Positions 10,661 to 20,525 of a DNA stretch of 64,000 nucleotides are shown piece after piece (the first letter of the stretch is position 1; every line of letters starts with the position of its first letter). Below the pieces are notes generated by a model, which had not been told where the DNA came from, searched no databases, and saw nothing but the letters and a program-made list of their open reading frames with translations. This DNA is from Agreia sp. Leaf210 (GTDB taxonomy: Bacteria; Actinomycetota; Actinomycetes; Actinomycetales; Microbacteriaceae). Location of the stretch: NCBI RefSeq assembly GCF_001421485.1, contig NZ_LMKK01000003.1:682001-746000 (forward strand), given 5' to 3'. Position numbers and translations under genes: made by a program.

Positions 10661-11902
10661 ATGCCCCCGACGTCTGCCCCCGTTCGCCGCCGACGTCGGA
10701 TCGTCGCCTTCTCGGCCGGCGGCATCTTCGTCGTCGTGGCGGTCGCCCTCGGTCTGTACGTGCCCGCCGCATTGGCCGCGCCGTTGCCGACGGCTCAGCT
10801 CGAGTTGACCGTGCCCACGCCACCAGCCGCCGAGCCCGCTCGGCTCGCCCTCCCGGGGATCGGGTCGGGAGCCATCGCGGAGGAGGGTTCCGGCGAGTTC
10901 CTGGGCGAGAGCGGTCAGACAGGGCCCGTTCCCATCGCGAGCGTCACCAAAGTCGTCACGGCGCTGGTGGTGCTCGAGGCCCATCCTCTCACCGAGGGTG
11001 ACGACGGGCCGGGGATCACCATGACCGCGGCCGACGTGCAGCTCCTCGAACAGACGCGCGCGGTCGACGGCTCCTACGAACTCGTCAACGAGGGCCAGAC
11101 CCTTAGCGAGCGCCAGGTACTCGAGATCATGCTGCTGAAGTCGGCGAACAACTACGCCGAGACGGTCACCAACTGGGCGTTCGGTTCGCTCGCCGGCTAC
11201 CTCGATGCGGCTCGCTGGTTCACGGCCGCACACGGACTCGCAGACACCACCATCGTGGATGCGTCAGGCCTCGATCCGAGCAGCCGCAGCTCGACGAAGG
11301 ACCTGATGACGATCGCCTCGCTCGCTCTCGCCGACCCCGTGCTCGCGAAGATCGTGTCGACAGCCATCGATCAGGTGCCCGTCATCGGGGAGATCGACAA
11401 CAGCAACAAACTCCTCGGTATCGATGGCATCGACGGCATCAAGACAGGAACGACGGACGAGGCCGGGTCGTGTCTGTTGTTCTCCGCCGAGTTCGCGGTC
11501 GGCGACGAGACGAAGTCCGTGGTGGGGGTGATCCTCGGGGCCGAGAGCTCTCAGGCCGCCCGGGATGCCGTCCAGGCTCTCCTCGCCAGCACGAAGGCGG
11601 GCTTCACCACGCTGCCGCTCATCAAGGCGAACACCGAGGTCGGCAGCTATACGACGGAGTGGGGAGAGACGGCGCCGATCATCACGACATCCGACAGCGA
11701 TGCCATCGTCTGGTCGGACGACCCGGTCGACGTCGACGCCAGCGCCGCAGACGTCGTGACGGCGCAAACCGGGGTGAACGTGGGCACGATCCGCTACACG
11801 GTGGACGACGTCACGGAGCAGGTCGCGCTCAGTGTCGACGGAACGCTGCAGGATCCCGGCTTCTGGTGGCGGATCGGCCACCCCGAGCTCGTCTTCGGCT
11901 AG
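10661..11902 (+). CDS. D-alanyl-D-alanine carboxypeptidase (S11, PBP)
   Basis: Trims the pentapeptide stem of peptidoglycan. The 413 residues have an N-terminal membrane anchor or signal (about 14-40), then SVTK (94-97) with the acylating Ser, SAN (161-163) and KTG (261-263), which is the full S11 active site. The C-terminal ~110 residues look like an added beta-rich domain rather than a membrane anchor. Its TAG stop shares a CTAG with the stop of the convergent SGNH gene. Confidence 0.9.
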   Translation: MPPTSAPVRRRRRIVAFSAGGIFVVVAVALGLYVPAALAAPLPTAQLELTVPTPPAAEPARLALPGIGSGAIAEEGSGEFLGESGQTGPVPIASVTKVVTALVVLEAHPLTEGDDGPGITMTAADVQLLEQTRAVDGSYELVNEGQTLSERQVLEIMLLKSANNYAETVTNWAFGSLAGYLDAARWFTAAHGLADTTIVDASGLDPSSRSSTKDLMTIASLALADPVLAKIVSTAIDQVPVIGEIDNSNKLLGIDGIDGIKTGTTDEAGSCLLFSAEFAVGDETKSVVGVILGAESSQAARDAVQALLASTKAGFTTLPLIKANTEVGSYTTEWGETAPIITTSDSDAIVWSDDPVDVDASAADVVTAQTGVNVGTIRYTVDDVTEQVALSVDGTLQDPGFWWRIGHPELVFG

Positions 11903-12714
11903 CCGACGGAGTCGGAGCTGTCGGACTTCGGCGCCGGCAGGCCCATGGGCACCGCGTCGGGCCGCTTCGGCGAGATCCCGTCTCCGCTCGAGCGATGCGT
12001 CACACGCCGGATGACCCACGGCACCAAGTGCGTGCGCGCCCAGACGAGGTCTTCCGTGCGCGCCTGGCGCCAGGTCGCCAGGGGAAGGGGCTCGGGAGCG
12101 CCCGACTGCAGCTCGTTCTCGACATTGAGCGCCTGCAGCACCAGACGCGCGACCTCGTGATGACCGAGAGCGTTCAGGTGGAGCCGGTCCGGACTCCACA
12201 TGCGCGAGTCCTGAATGCTCGACAGGCCCCACTGGTCTGCGACGATGCAGTCGTGACGCGCGGCGATCGTACGAAGATTCTCGTTGTAGATGGCGACCTT
12301 GCCCCGGATGCCTCGGAACACGGGGGAGAAGGCCACATCCGTTCCCGTGAAGATCACGACGGTGGCGTTGTCGCGCCGCAGTCGCTCGATCCCCGCGTCC
12401 ATCCGGCGCGCGATGTCATCGGGGTCCGTTCCGGGGCGGATGATGTCATTGCCGCCCGCCGAGATCGTGATGAGGTCGGGCTGCAGGGCCAGAGCCGGTT
12501 CGACCTGTTCGTCGAGGATTCCCTGCATCAGCCGCCCTCGGATGGCCAGGTTCGCGTAGGCGAAGTCGTCTCCGGCCTCGGCACCCAAGACCTCGGCCAC
12601 ACGGTCCGCCCAGCCCCGGTACCCACCAGGGCTCGCTGGCTCCGGGTCACCGATCCCCTCGGTGAACGAGTCTCCGATCGCCACGTATCGACGCCATGGA
12701 TGCCGCTCGGTCAT
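11899..12714 (-). CDS. SGNH/GDSL hydrolase family protein
   Basis: A 271-residue SGNH esterase. Block I is IGDSFTEG near residue 14, block III is SAGGNDI, and block V is SPDRLHLNALGH with the catalytic Asp and His. The start ATG 12714 has a strong AAGGAG about 6 nt upstream; a longer frame from 12738 is less likely. No signal peptide is seen, so it is probably cytoplasmic. The substrate is unknown. Confidence 0.87.
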   Translation of the reverse strand: MTERHPWRRYVAIGDSFTEGIGDPEPASPGGYRGWADRVAEVLGAEAGDDFAYANLAIRGRLMQGILDEQVEPALALQPDLITISAGGNDIIRPGTDPDDIARRMDAGIERLRRDNATVVIFTGTDVAFSPVFRGIRGKVAIYNENLRTIAARHDCIVADQWGLSSIQDSRMWSPDRLHLNALGHHEVARLVLQALNVENELQSGAPEPLPLATWRQARTEDLVWARTHLVPWVIRRVTHRSSGDGISPKRPDAVPMGLPAPKSDSSDSVG

Positions 12715-12815
12715 ATGCACTCCTTCGAAGAAATCCACTCGTCAATGTACTCCTCTCGCTTCGTCGCCGAGGCATCTCGATTCGTTCCTGGTGTCGTCAG
12801 CTGCGGGTAGTGTGG

Positions 12816-14687
12816 ATGCACGTGAACAGCCTGCCCGAACCTCTTCCCCTGCCCGAGCTCCGGGTCGATTCCGCGGGCACCGACGGCACGCCCGTGGTGG
12901 GCGGCGGCGCCGCGGAACATCTCTCCCCGTCCTTTCCCGAGCGGGCGGCCTGGGGCACAGCATCCAAGCTCCGCGCGTGGCAGTCCGAGGCTCTCGAGGC
13001 CTACTTCACCCATCAACCCCGTGACTTCCTCGCGGCGGCCACCCCGGGCGCAGGCAAGACGACCTTCGCTCTTCGCCTCGCCAGCGAACTCCTGCACAGG
13101 GGCATCATCGACCGGGTCACCGTCGTGGCCCCGACAGAGCACCTCAAGAAGCAGTGGGCAGACGCCGCCGACCGCGTTCACATCCGGCTCACCCCGGGCT
13201 TCAAGAACAGCGATCGCCGCTACGGAAGTCATTTCCACGGCGTCGCCGTCACCTACGCTCAGGTCGCAGCCAGACCAGCACTGCACCGCGAACTCACCGA
13301 GTCGGCGCGCAGTCTCATCATCCTCGACGAGGTTCATCACGGCGGAGACGCGCTGAGCTGGGGCGAGGCGATCCGTGAGGCCTTCGCTCCTGCAACCCGA
13401 CGGTTGTCTCTCACGGGCACACCGTTCCGTTCCGATACCTCGCCCATCCCGTTCGTCAGCTACCTGCAAGACGAGCACGGCATCAGGCTCTCGCAGACCG
13501 ACTACAACTACGGCTATGGTCGCGCCCTGCAAGACGGGGTCGTGCGCCCCGTGCTCTTCATGGTCTACGCCGGCCACATGCGGTGGCGCAGCAAGGTGGG
13601 CGACGAGATGGAGGCGCGCCTCGGCGAGGGCAACACCAAAGACATCACTTCGCAGGCGTGGCGCACAGCCCTCGACCCGGCCGGCGACTGGATCCCCTCT
13701 GTGCTCGCCGCCGCCAACCGTCGGCTCGCCGAGGTGCGTCAGGGCATCCCGGATGCCGGCGGCCTGGTGATCGCGACCGATCAGTTCACGGCCCGCGCGT
13801 ATGCCGCCATTCTCGAGAACATCTCGGGCGAGCCGGTCACCGTCGTTCTCTCCGACGAGAAAGAGGCCTCGGGCCGCATCGAGGAGTACTCGAAGTCGTC
13901 GAGACGGTGGATGGTCGCCGTGCGGATGGTGTCCGAGGGCGTCGACATTCCTCGGCTCGCCGTGGGCGTCTACGCCACGAGCGCGTCGACGCCGCTGTTC
14001 TTCGCCCAGGCCATCGGCCGATTCGTCCGAGCCCGACGCCGTGGTGAGACCGCCTCCATCTTCCTCCCGAACGTCCCCGGCCTCATGGCCTTGGCCGGAA
14101 CGATGGAACTCGAGCGAGACCACGCTCTTGATCGACGCGACTCGGGCGACCCCGAGGGCGACATGTGGAACCCCGAAGACGCCATGGTCGCCGAGGCCAA
14201 CGTGCAAGACAAAGCCTCCGATGCGTTGCAGAACGACTTCGCCTTCCAGGCCCTCGGCTCGCACGCGACGTTCGACCGGGTGATGTTCGAGGGCAGCGAG
14301 TTCGGCGCAGAGGCTCCGGTCGACAGCGACGAGGAGCTCGACTTCATCGGCATCCCAGGGCTGCTCGAGCCCGATCAGGTGCGCGAACTCCTTCAGCACC
14401 GGCAGGCCAGGCAGCAGCGTCACGCCGCCGACCGTCGCAAGAACTCGCCTCCCGGGCCGGCCGAAGACGAACCCGCCGCGCCTCTCTATCGCACGCTGGC
14501 GGAGCAACGCAAGCTTCTGAACAGCCTCGTCGGCATCTGGGCCAAGACCTCAGACCAGCCTCACGGCCTGGTGCACGCCGAGCTGCGTCGAGTCTGTGGC
14601 GGTCCGGCCGTTCCTCAGGCGAGCGTTACACAGCTGCAGTCGCGCATCGCCACGGTGCGCAAGTGGATGGGCGCCCACCACTCCTGA
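12816..14687 (+). CDS. DEAD/DEAH box helicase
   Basis: An SF2 helicase of about 623 residues. The Q-like region RAWQSEALEAY precedes Walker A ATPGAGKTT; Walker B is DEVHHGG (a DEVH box); motif III is SLTGTPFRSD; and the helicase C domain contains MVSEGVDIPRLAVGVYAT and AIGRFVRARR. It resembles the Rad25/type III-restriction-like helicases widespread in Actinobacteria. ATG 12816 is preferred; GTG 12822 or 12810 are alternatives. Function (repair or RNA) is not resolved. Confidence 0.83.
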   Translation: MHVNSLPEPLPLPELRVDSAGTDGTPVVGGGAAEHLSPSFPERAAWGTASKLRAWQSEALEAYFTHQPRDFLAAATPGAGKTTFALRLASELLHRGIIDRVTVVAPTEHLKKQWADAADRVHIRLTPGFKNSDRRYGSHFHGVAVTYAQVAARPALHRELTESARSLIILDEVHHGGDALSWGEAIREAFAPATRRLSLTGTPFRSDTSPIPFVSYLQDEHGIRLSQTDYNYGYGRALQDGVVRPVLFMVYAGHMRWRSKVGDEMEARLGEGNTKDITSQAWRTALDPAGDWIPSVLAAANRRLAEVRQGIPDAGGLVIATDQFTARAYAAILENISGEPVTVVLSDEKEASGRIEEYSKSSRRWMVAVRMVSEGVDIPRLAVGVYATSASTPLFFAQAIGRFVRARRRGETASIFLPNVPGLMALAGTMELERDHALDRRDSGDPEGDMWNPEDAMVAEANVQDKASDALQNDFAFQALGSHATFDRVMFEGSEFGAEAPVDSDEELDFIGIPGLLEPDQVRELLQHRQARQQRHAADRRKNSPPGPAEDEPAAPLYRTLAEQRKLLNSLVGIWAKTSDQPHGLVHAELRRVCGGPAVPQASVTQLQSRIATVRKWMGAHHS

Positions 14688-14719
14688 CCCTGCCCTCGGG
14701 TCGGCATCCTCGCCATCTC

Positions 14720-16042
14720 TTAGAGGAAGCGGACGAAGTAGTAGCTGCCCCAGAGCGAGTGCGCGTGAGTCACGTAACGACCCCAGTCGGGGGAGTGGAT
14801 GACTCCACCCTGGCCGTCGTAGATGCCGATGTGGCCGCTCCACACGACCGCGTCGCCCGCCCGGGCGTCGGATGAGGAGATGCGCACGCCCTGTGCCGCC
14901 TGAGTGGGAACGTATCGCGGCAGATCGATGCCGAACTGCTTGTAGACGTACTGGGTCAACCCGTCGCATCCGAAGCTGTCGCTGGGGTCTGCACCCCAGC
15001 CGTAGGGAACGACGCCGACGAACTGCTCCGCGTAGGCCACGACAGCGTCACCGTTGTAGCTCTGCGGAGGGTTGACGACGGGAGCGGATGGAGCGGGAGC
15101 GCTCGGCTCACCGCCGCCTGAAGATCCCTCTGAGGGTCCGCCCGCGGAACCTCCTGCGGATCCGTCGCTACCGCCCGAGGAAGGTGCGGGGGCCGGCGCC
15201 GCTGCTTCCGCGTCCGCAGCGGCTCGCGCAGCCTCATCGGCTGCCTGCTTGGCCTGCGCCGCAGCCTGCACGCCCGCCTTGTACTGGTCTTCGGTGAGGT
15301 CGAGATTCGTGGTCAGGGCCTGGAGCTGCACGGAGAGTTCGGCTTCGTGACTCTGCTGCTCGATCAGTGCGGCACCGACCGTCTGCTGAGTAGTGACGGC
15401 TTCGTCGAGTGCGCTCTGGGCTGTCGATGCGAGTGCACCCAAAGCGTTGCGCGCCACGTCGGCCTGTTCGCCGAGCGAGTCCGCTGTGTTCTGGTCGATC
15501 TGGGCCTGCTGATAGATGCCGGTGGTCGACTCGCTGAGCTTCGACATCGCTCCGAGTTGGTAGAGCAGGTCGTTTGCCTTGTCGCCTTCGACGAAGAGAC
15601 GAGACGAGAGGTCGTTGCCGCCCGAGCGGGCGAACTGTGCGGCGAGGATCGCTGCCTGCGTGTGGGACTCGGCCGCCTTGGTCTTCGCCGCAGCGGCCTT
15701 CGACTCCAGCTGATCGGCCTTGACTGAGGCCGTGTTGTACGCGGTCTGAGCCGTCTGGTTCTCTTGCCAGCGAGCCTCCGCTGCGGCCTGGGCCTGGCCT
15801 ACCTGAGTCTGCAGACCGTCGATGAGGCCCGTGATGCGGGAGATCTCCGCCTCTTTGGCTGCCTCGGACGATCGGGCGGCGACCACGTCGTTCCACGACG
15901 GATAGTTGTCGGCGGAGACCGGCGACGAGGAGATCGCACCGACTGCCAGCATGCCGACCATCGCAGTCGCAGCAAGAACACCACGCCAGTGAGAACGACG
16001 AGCAGAAGACCGACCGAGAGACGCGGTGGTGGTGACGAGCAT
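14720..16042 (-). CDS. NlpC/P60 family peptidoglycan endopeptidase (RipA/RipC-like)
   Basis: A secreted cell-wall hydrolase of about 440 residues. It has an N-terminal signal peptide (GVLAATAMVGMLAVGA, cleavage near ASA/SADN), a long alpha-helical coiled-coil region, an Ala/Gly/Ser/Pro-rich linker, and a C-terminal NlpC/P60 domain. The catalytic Cys is about residue 359 in SFGCDGLTQY and the His about 404 in SGHIGIY. The first position after the catalytic Cys is Asp where Ser is common. The start ATG 16042 has GGGGAAA upstream. It is likely to act in septum splitting. Confidence 0.88.
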   Translation of the reverse strand: MLVTTTASLGRSSARRSHWRGVLAATAMVGMLAVGAISSSPVSADNYPSWNDVVAARSSEAAKEAEISRITGLIDGLQTQVGQAQAAAEARWQENQTAQTAYNTASVKADQLESKAAAAKTKAAESHTQAAILAAQFARSGGNDLSSRLFVEGDKANDLLYQLGAMSKLSESTTGIYQQAQIDQNTADSLGEQADVARNALGALASTAQSALDEAVTTQQTVGAALIEQQSHEAELSVQLQALTTNLDLTEDQYKAGVQAAAQAKQAADEAARAAADAEAAAPAPAPSSGGSDGSAGGSAGGPSEGSSGGGEPSAPAPSAPVVNPPQSYNGDAVVAYAEQFVGVVPYGWGADPSDSFGCDGLTQYVYKQFGIDLPRYVPTQAAQGVRISSSDARAGDAVVWSGHIGIYDGQGGVIHSPDWGRYVTHAHSLWGSYYFVRFL

Positions 16043-16083
16043 GGTTTCCCCGAATTCGCAGAATGGCCGCAATGGCGTCGTGA

Positions 16084-16097
16084 GTCACATTCGTCAC
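16084..16097 (-). promoter_or_regulatory. GTGAC direct repeat upstream of the NlpC/P60 gene
   Basis: On the minus strand GTGAC-GAAT-GTGAC, two pentamers with a 4-bp spacer, lies about 45 bp before the start codon. Response regulators such as MtrA bind direct repeats and control cell-wall hydrolases in Actinobacteria, but this match is only suggestive. Confidence 0.25.
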
Positions 16098-16207
16098 AAC
16101 AACAACATCGCTCACACTAGCAACGAATTGGATGCGACTCCATACACGAGCCGCGACCGATTTCTCGGAGCAACTTCGGCGTGTCGCATTTTTACGTCGA
16201 ACACGCG

Positions 16208-16245
16208 ACGAAGGCCCCCCACCCGGATGGGTGGAGGGCCTTCGT
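16208..16245. terminator. Terminator downstream of the cold-shock gene
   Basis: A 17-bp stem with one mismatch: ACGAAGGCCCCCCACCC (16208-16224) pairs with 16229-16245 around a GGAT loop. It lies 70 bp past the end of the minus-strand csp gene and ahead of nothing transcribed on the plus strand. Confidence 0.7.
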
Positions 16246-16312
16246 TGACAAGCTTCGCTTCACGTGGTCTCGGTCGACGCTTTCACGTCACCTCGACCTC
16301 ATAAGGAAAGAC

Positions 16313-16516
16313 TTAGAGGGGGCGGATGTTCTCAGCCTGGGGACCCTTGGGGCCCTGTGCGACGTCGAATTCGACCTTCTGGTTCTCGTCGAGCGAGCGG
16401 TATCCGCTGGAGGCGATAGCCGAGTAGTGCGCGAACACGTCGGGGCTGCCGTCTTCGGGGGCGATGAAGCCGAATCCCTTTTCAGCGTTGAACCATTTCA
16501 CTGTGCCTGTAGCCAT
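16313..16516 (-). CDS. Cold-shock protein (CspA family)
   Basis: A 67-residue single cold-shock domain with RNP1 KGFGFI and RNP2 VFAHYSAI, a nucleic-acid chaperone. The start ATG 16516 has a consensus AGGAGG. The ~150-nt untranslated leader back to the candidate promoter is typical of csp genes. Confidence 0.95.
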   Translation of the reverse strand: MATGTVKWFNAEKGFGFIAPEDGSPDVFAHYSAIASSGYRSLDENQKVEFDVAQGPKGPQAENIRPL

Positions 16517-16669
16517 TGCAAACTCCTCCTGGAGTGATAATTCGGTCCCGATTGTCGGGGCCACTCGTCGGGGTGTTCGTCGTCTCCCAGGATTGGGCCC
16601 GAACAGTGTCGGGCAGGGCACCGGAGGCACCCCGGACGTGCGAGGCACATCAACTTCTGTGAACAGCCT

Positions 16670-16699
16670 ACTATGCTCTTGGCCTCGCCGCGCGACCAA
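16670..16699 (-). promoter_or_regulatory. Candidate csp promoter
   Basis: Minus-strand TTGGTC (16694-16699) and CATAGT (16670-16675) are separated by 18 bp, a plausible housekeeping -35/-10 pair giving a ~145-nt 5' UTR. Assigned by eye only. Confidence 0.35.
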
Positions 16700-16745
16700 A
16701 ATCATCACGCCTTGGTCACGCTCGTGCGAAACAGACCCGATAGAC

Positions 16746-16788
16746 AGAAAAAACCCCCGAGATCTCGCGTTATGCGAGATGTCGGGGG
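16746..16788 (-). terminator. Rho-independent terminator of tRNA-Leu
   Basis: A 15-bp stem (16754-16768 with 16774-16788, two mismatches) is followed on the minus strand by six T residues. It sits about 15 bp beyond the tRNA 3' end. Confidence 0.88.
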
Positions 16789-16803
16789 TGATTCTTATTT
16801 CTG

Positions 16804-16888
16804 TGTCCGAAGGGGGACTTGAACCCCCACGCCCTATACGGGCACTAGCACCTCAAGCTAGCGCGTCTGCCATTTCCGCCATCCGGAC
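16804..16888 (-). tRNA. tRNA-Leu (anticodon GAG)
   Basis: An 85-nt gene with a long class II variable arm. The acceptor stem GTCCGGA pairs with TTCGGAC (one G-T), the T-loop is GTTCAAGTC, and the anticodon stem CTAGC/GCTAG encloses TTGAGGT, giving U33 followed by GAG, which reads CUC/CUU. The discriminator is A and the 3' CCA is not encoded. Confidence 0.95.
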
Positions 16889-16995
16889 TGGATGAGCTGC
16901 TTTCCGTTCCCGGTGCAACCAAGGTAAGACGATAGCACGGTTTGAAACCCCCTCGACGCCACGAGTCCGTCGAGGCCCTGCGGTACCGTGAAAGC

Positions 16996-18321
16996 ATGAC
17001 TTCGATGCCCGAGAACCCCACCCCTGAGGCCGGTCTCGACGCCACGGCCTCGATCGCCCGTGACCTCATCCGCTTCGACACGTCGAACTTCGGAGAAGGC
17101 CGCTCCAACGGCGAGACGGACGCGGCGGAATACGTTGCGGCACACCTGGAGAGGCTCGGCTTGACCGCCGAACTCATCGATTCCGAGCCAGGTCGTACGA
17201 GCGTGGTGGCCCGCGTGGAGGGTGAGGACTCGAGTCGCGGGGCCCTCGTCGTGCACGGACACACCGACGTGGTGCCGGCGATCGCCGACGACTGGTCGGT
17301 CGATCCATTCGGCGGCGTCATCGCGGACGGCATGCTGTGGGGTCGCGGAGCGGTCGACATGAAGAACATGGACGCCATGATCCTGACCTCCCTCGACGAC
17401 ATCCTGTCGTCGGGCCGCAGGCCCGCACGAGACCTGGTGGTGGCCTTCTTCGCCGACGAGGAGGCCGGGGGAGTCCTCGGCTCTCATTACCTCGTGAAGA
17501 ATCGCCCCGACCTCTTCGAGGGCGCGACCGAGGCGATCAGCGAGGTCGGAGGCTACTCGATCGACCTAGACGGAACGCGGGCCTACCTGGTTCAGACAGG
17601 AGAGAAGGCCCTGATCTGGGCGAAACTCGTTGCACGGGGAACGGCCGGTCACGGATCACAGATCAACTCGGACAATGCGATCACCAGGCTCGCCGCCGCC
17701 GTCGCGAGGATCGGCAGCCAGGAGTGGCCCGTGCACCTCACCAAGACGACGACGGAACTCCTGGGGCGCGTCGCCGCGATCCTGGGCAAAGATCCCCTTC
17801 GGACCACGCCCGACGAACTCGCCATCGCGACCGGAACGGCATCGCGATTCATCTCCGCCTCACTGCGCAACACGGCCAACCCCACAGGCTTGACGGCCGG
17901 ATACAAGCACAATGTGATCCCCGACCGTGCCGAGGCGCTGCTCGACATCCGGGTGCTTCCCGGCCAGGAAGACGATGTCATTGCGCGACTCCGCGAGCTG
18001 GCCGGTCCCGGTGTCGACGTGGAGATCTCGCATCAGGACATCGGACTCGAGACCGACTTCTCCGGCCCCCTCGTCGACCAGATGATCTCCAGCCTCCACC
18101 GGTTCGATCCGGCGGCCGAAGTGCTTCCCTATCTGCTCTCGGCAGGAACCGACAACAAGGCTCTCAGCACGATCGGCATCAAGGGATATGGATTCGCCCC
18201 TCTGCAACTGCCGGCGGAGCTCGACTTCCCCGCCCTCTTCCACGGTGTAGACGAGAGGGTCCCGCTCGACGCATTAGTGTTTGGCAGGAAGGTTCTGACA
18301 GACCTCCTGCTGCGCTACTGA
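16996..18321 (+). CDS. M20/M25/M40 family metallopeptidase
   Basis: A 441-residue dinuclear zinc hydrolase of the ArgE/DapE/CPG2 superfamily. Metal and catalytic segments are in order: [30 protein letters not shown] and a late His in [10 protein letters not shown]. The start is ATG 16996. The substrate (N-acyl amino acid or peptide) is not clear; actinobacterial homologues are usually annotated as peptidases. uppP follows 55 bp downstream. Confidence 0.88.
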   Translation: MTSMPENPTPEAGLDATASIARDLIRFDTSNFGEGRSNGETDAAEYVAAHLERLGLTAELIDSEPGRTSVVARVEGEDSSRGALVVHGHTDVVPAIADDWSVDPFGGVIADGMLWGRGAVDMKNMDAMILTSLDDILSSGRRPARDLVVAFFADEEAGGVLGSHYLVKNRPDLFEGATEAISEVGGYSIDLDGTRAYLVQTGEKALIWAKLVARGTAGHGSQINSDNAITRLAAAVARIGSQEWPVHLTKTTTELLGRVAAILGKDPLRTTPDELAIATGTASRFISASLRNTANPTGLTAGYKHNVIPDRAEALLDIRVLPGQEDDVIARLRELAGPGVDVEISHQDIGLETDFSGPLVDQMISSLHRFDPAAEVLPYLLSAGTDNKALSTIGIKGYGFAPLQLPAELDFPALFHGVDERVPLDALVFGRKVLTDLLLRY

Positions 18322-18376
18322 CCAGGCTCCCACGGTCTCCCGACCGATTCCGCCGCCACATTCCGAAGGGGAGTCC

Positions 18377-19231
18377 GTGGACTTTCTCAACGCCATCATC
18401 CTCGGCCTCGTGCAAGGACTCACGGAGTTCCTGCCGATCTCGTCGAGTGCACATCTACTGATCGTCGGCCGCCTCCTGGGCACGGGAGACGACCCGGGTG
18501 CAGCGTTCACCGCGATCACCCAACTGGGCACCGAGACCGCGGTGGTCATCTACTTCTGGCGCGACATCTCCCGCATCGCAACCCGGTGGTTCTTCTCGCT
18601 CACGGGCCGCGTTCCCCGATCCGACCCCGACGCCAAACTCGGCTGGTTCATCATCCTCGGCAGCGTGCCGATCGTCGTGCTCGGCCTGATCTTCCAAGAC
18701 GCGATCGAGAGCACGCTGCGCTCGCTCTGGATCGTGGCGGGCACGCTCATCGTCTTCGGGATCCTGCTTGGCGTCGCCGACTATGTCGGGGCGAAGAAGA
18801 GACGCCTCGACGACCTCACTGTTCCCCACGCGACCGTGTTCGGCTTCGCCCAGGCACTCGCTCTCATTCCCGGCGTCTCACGCTCGGGCGGCACCATCAC
18901 GGCCGGACTCTTCATGGGGTACGAACGCGCCGCCGCTGCGCGCTACTCCTTCTTGCTCGCCATCCCCGCCGTCTTCGGCAGCGGGCTCTATCAGGTGTTC
19001 AAGTCCGTGAAGGAGACCTGCACGGTCGCAACGGCCAGCTGCACCCCGGAAGTCTTCGGTCCTCTCGAGACGCTCGTCGCCACGGTCATCGCCTTCGTCG
19101 TGGGACTCGTCGTCATCGCCTTCTTCATGAGCTACATCTCGAAGCGGAGCTTCCTGCCCTTCGTCGTGTACCGGATCGGTCTGGGACTCGTTCTCCTCGT
19201 TCTGCTCGGCACAGGAGCCATGCAGGCCTGA
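18377..19231 (+). CDS. uppP: Undecaprenyl-diphosphate phosphatase UppP
   Basis: Recycles undecaprenyl diphosphate for cell-wall synthesis and is the BacA bacitracin-resistance protein. The 284 residues are multi-spanning and carry both family motifs, [11 protein letters not shown] near the N-terminus and [10 protein letters not shown] around residue 170. The start is GTG 18377 with AAGGGGA upstream. Confidence 0.95.
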   Translation: MDFLNAIILGLVQGLTEFLPISSSAHLLIVGRLLGTGDDPGAAFTAITQLGTETAVVIYFWRDISRIATRWFFSLTGRVPRSDPDAKLGWFIILGSVPIVVLGLIFQDAIESTLRSLWIVAGTLIVFGILLGVADYVGAKKRRLDDLTVPHATVFGFAQALALIPGVSRSGGTITAGLFMGYERAAAARYSFLLAIPAVFGSGLYQVFKSVKETCTVATASCTPEVFGPLETLVATVIAFVVGLVVIAFFMSYISKRSFLPFVVYRIGLGLVLLVLLGTGAMQA

Positions 19232-19258
19232 CCCGTCGAGCGACGGTAGTCTTTTGCA

Positions 19259-20518
19259 GTGCATTCCTGGACCCGGCCCCTCGTCCCCTCACTTCCCGGA
19301 CGAGGTCCCGTTCCCCGGGTCTTCGACGATTCGACGGGTGCCCTGGTCGAGACCCGAGGCGTCGACGGCCGAATCGGCCTGTACGTCTGCGGCATCACAC
19401 CGTATGACGCCACCCACCTGGGTCATGCGTCGACCTACCTGGCCTTCGACGGCATCCAGCGCCTGTGGATCGACGCGGGCCTCGAGGTCGACTACGTGCA
19501 GAACATCACGGATGTCGACGACCCGCTGCTCGAGCGGGCGAACGCGACCGGCGTCGACTGGCGCGCCCTCGCCGCGAGCCAGGTAGAGCTCTTCCGCACG
19601 GACATGGCGGCGCTCCGGGTCCTCCCTCCTCGCGACTACGTCGCGGTGACCGAGGTCGTCGACCCGATCTCGGATGCCGTGCGCCGGCTCGTCGACGCCG
19701 GCTTCGGCTACCCGGTCGACACACCAGACGCGCGCGTCGCCGGCGGCCAGGACATCTACTTCGATATCGATGCGGCCACCGAACGCACAGACTGGCACCT
19801 CGGACTCGAAAGCCGCCTCGACGCCGTCACGATGGCTGCGTTCTTCGCCGAGCGCGGGGGAGACCCTGATCGCGCAGGCAAGCGCAATCGACTCGACCCC
19901 CTGCTGTGGCGAGCGGCGCGCGAGGGGGAGCCCTCGTGGCCCAGCCCGGTCGGCGAGGGGCGCCCCGGATGGCATATCGAATGCTCCGTCATCGCGCTCG
20001 ATGCACTCGGCCCGCACTTCTGCATGCAGGGCGGCGGAAGCGACCTCGTCTTCCCGCACCACGAGTTCTCGGCGGCTCACGCCACGGCTCTCACCGGCGA
20101 GCGATTCGCCGACGTGTACGCCCACGCGGGCATGGTCGCCTATCAGGGCGAGAAGATGAGCAAGTCGCTCGGCAATCTCGTCCTGGTCTCCCGGCTCCGC
20201 GCATCCGGTGTCGACCCGTCGGCGGTGCGGCTCGCCGTTCTCGCCCACCACTACCGCGACGACTGGGAGTGGACCGACGCCGGCCTCGCGGAGGCGGTCG
20301 CGCGCCTCGATCGCTGGCGCGAGGCGGTGGGCCGGCCGCAGGCGTCCGAGGCCCTCGACGATGAAGAAGCGCTTCTCGCACGCCTCCGCGCCGTACTGTC
20401 GTCAGACCTCGACACCCCGGCCGCCCTCATGGCGATCGACGAGTGGGTGGCGGGCTCGCACCCGACGAGCGGTCTCGTCGCCCGCACGGTGGACGCACTC
20501 CTGGGAGTGCAGCTCTAG
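19259..20518 (+). CDS. mshC: L-cysteine:GlcN-Ins ligase MshC (mycothiol synthesis)
   Basis: Condenses cysteine with glucosaminyl-inositol in mycothiol biosynthesis; it is a paralogue of CysRS. The 419 residues show the zinc-ligand Cys44 (YVCGITPYD), the HLGH signature at 53-56, [19 protein letters not shown], and the KMSKS loop. The length and [18 protein letters not shown] favour MshC over CysS. The start is GTG 19259. It shows that the organism uses mycothiol. Confidence 0.93.
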   Translation: MHSWTRPLVPSLPGRGPVPRVFDDSTGALVETRGVDGRIGLYVCGITPYDATHLGHASTYLAFDGIQRLWIDAGLEVDYVQNITDVDDPLLERANATGVDWRALAASQVELFRTDMAALRVLPPRDYVAVTEVVDPISDAVRRLVDAGFGYPVDTPDARVAGGQDIYFDIDAATERTDWHLGLESRLDAVTMAAFFAERGGDPDRAGKRNRLDPLLWRAAREGEPSWPSPVGEGRPGWHIECSVIALDALGPHFCMQGGGSDLVFPHHEFSAAHATALTGERFADVYAHAGMVAYQGEKMSKSLGNLVLVSRLRASGVDPSAVRLAVLAHHYRDDWEWTDAGLAEAVARLDRWREAVGRPQASEALDDEEALLARLRAVLSSDLDTPAALMAIDEWVAGSHPTSGLVARTVDALLGVQL

Positions 20519-20525
20519 TCGCCGG

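Noticed and set aside
12711-14507. 598-codon frame antisense to the DEAH helicase
   Set aside because: No motif is recognisable, and the plus-strand helicase has complete SF2 motifs.
16042-16200. Cyclic di-AMP (ydaO) riboswitch before the NlpC/P60 gene
   Set aside because: Such switches precede wall-hydrolase genes in Actinobacteria, but I could not find the conserved core sequences in this ~160-nt leader.
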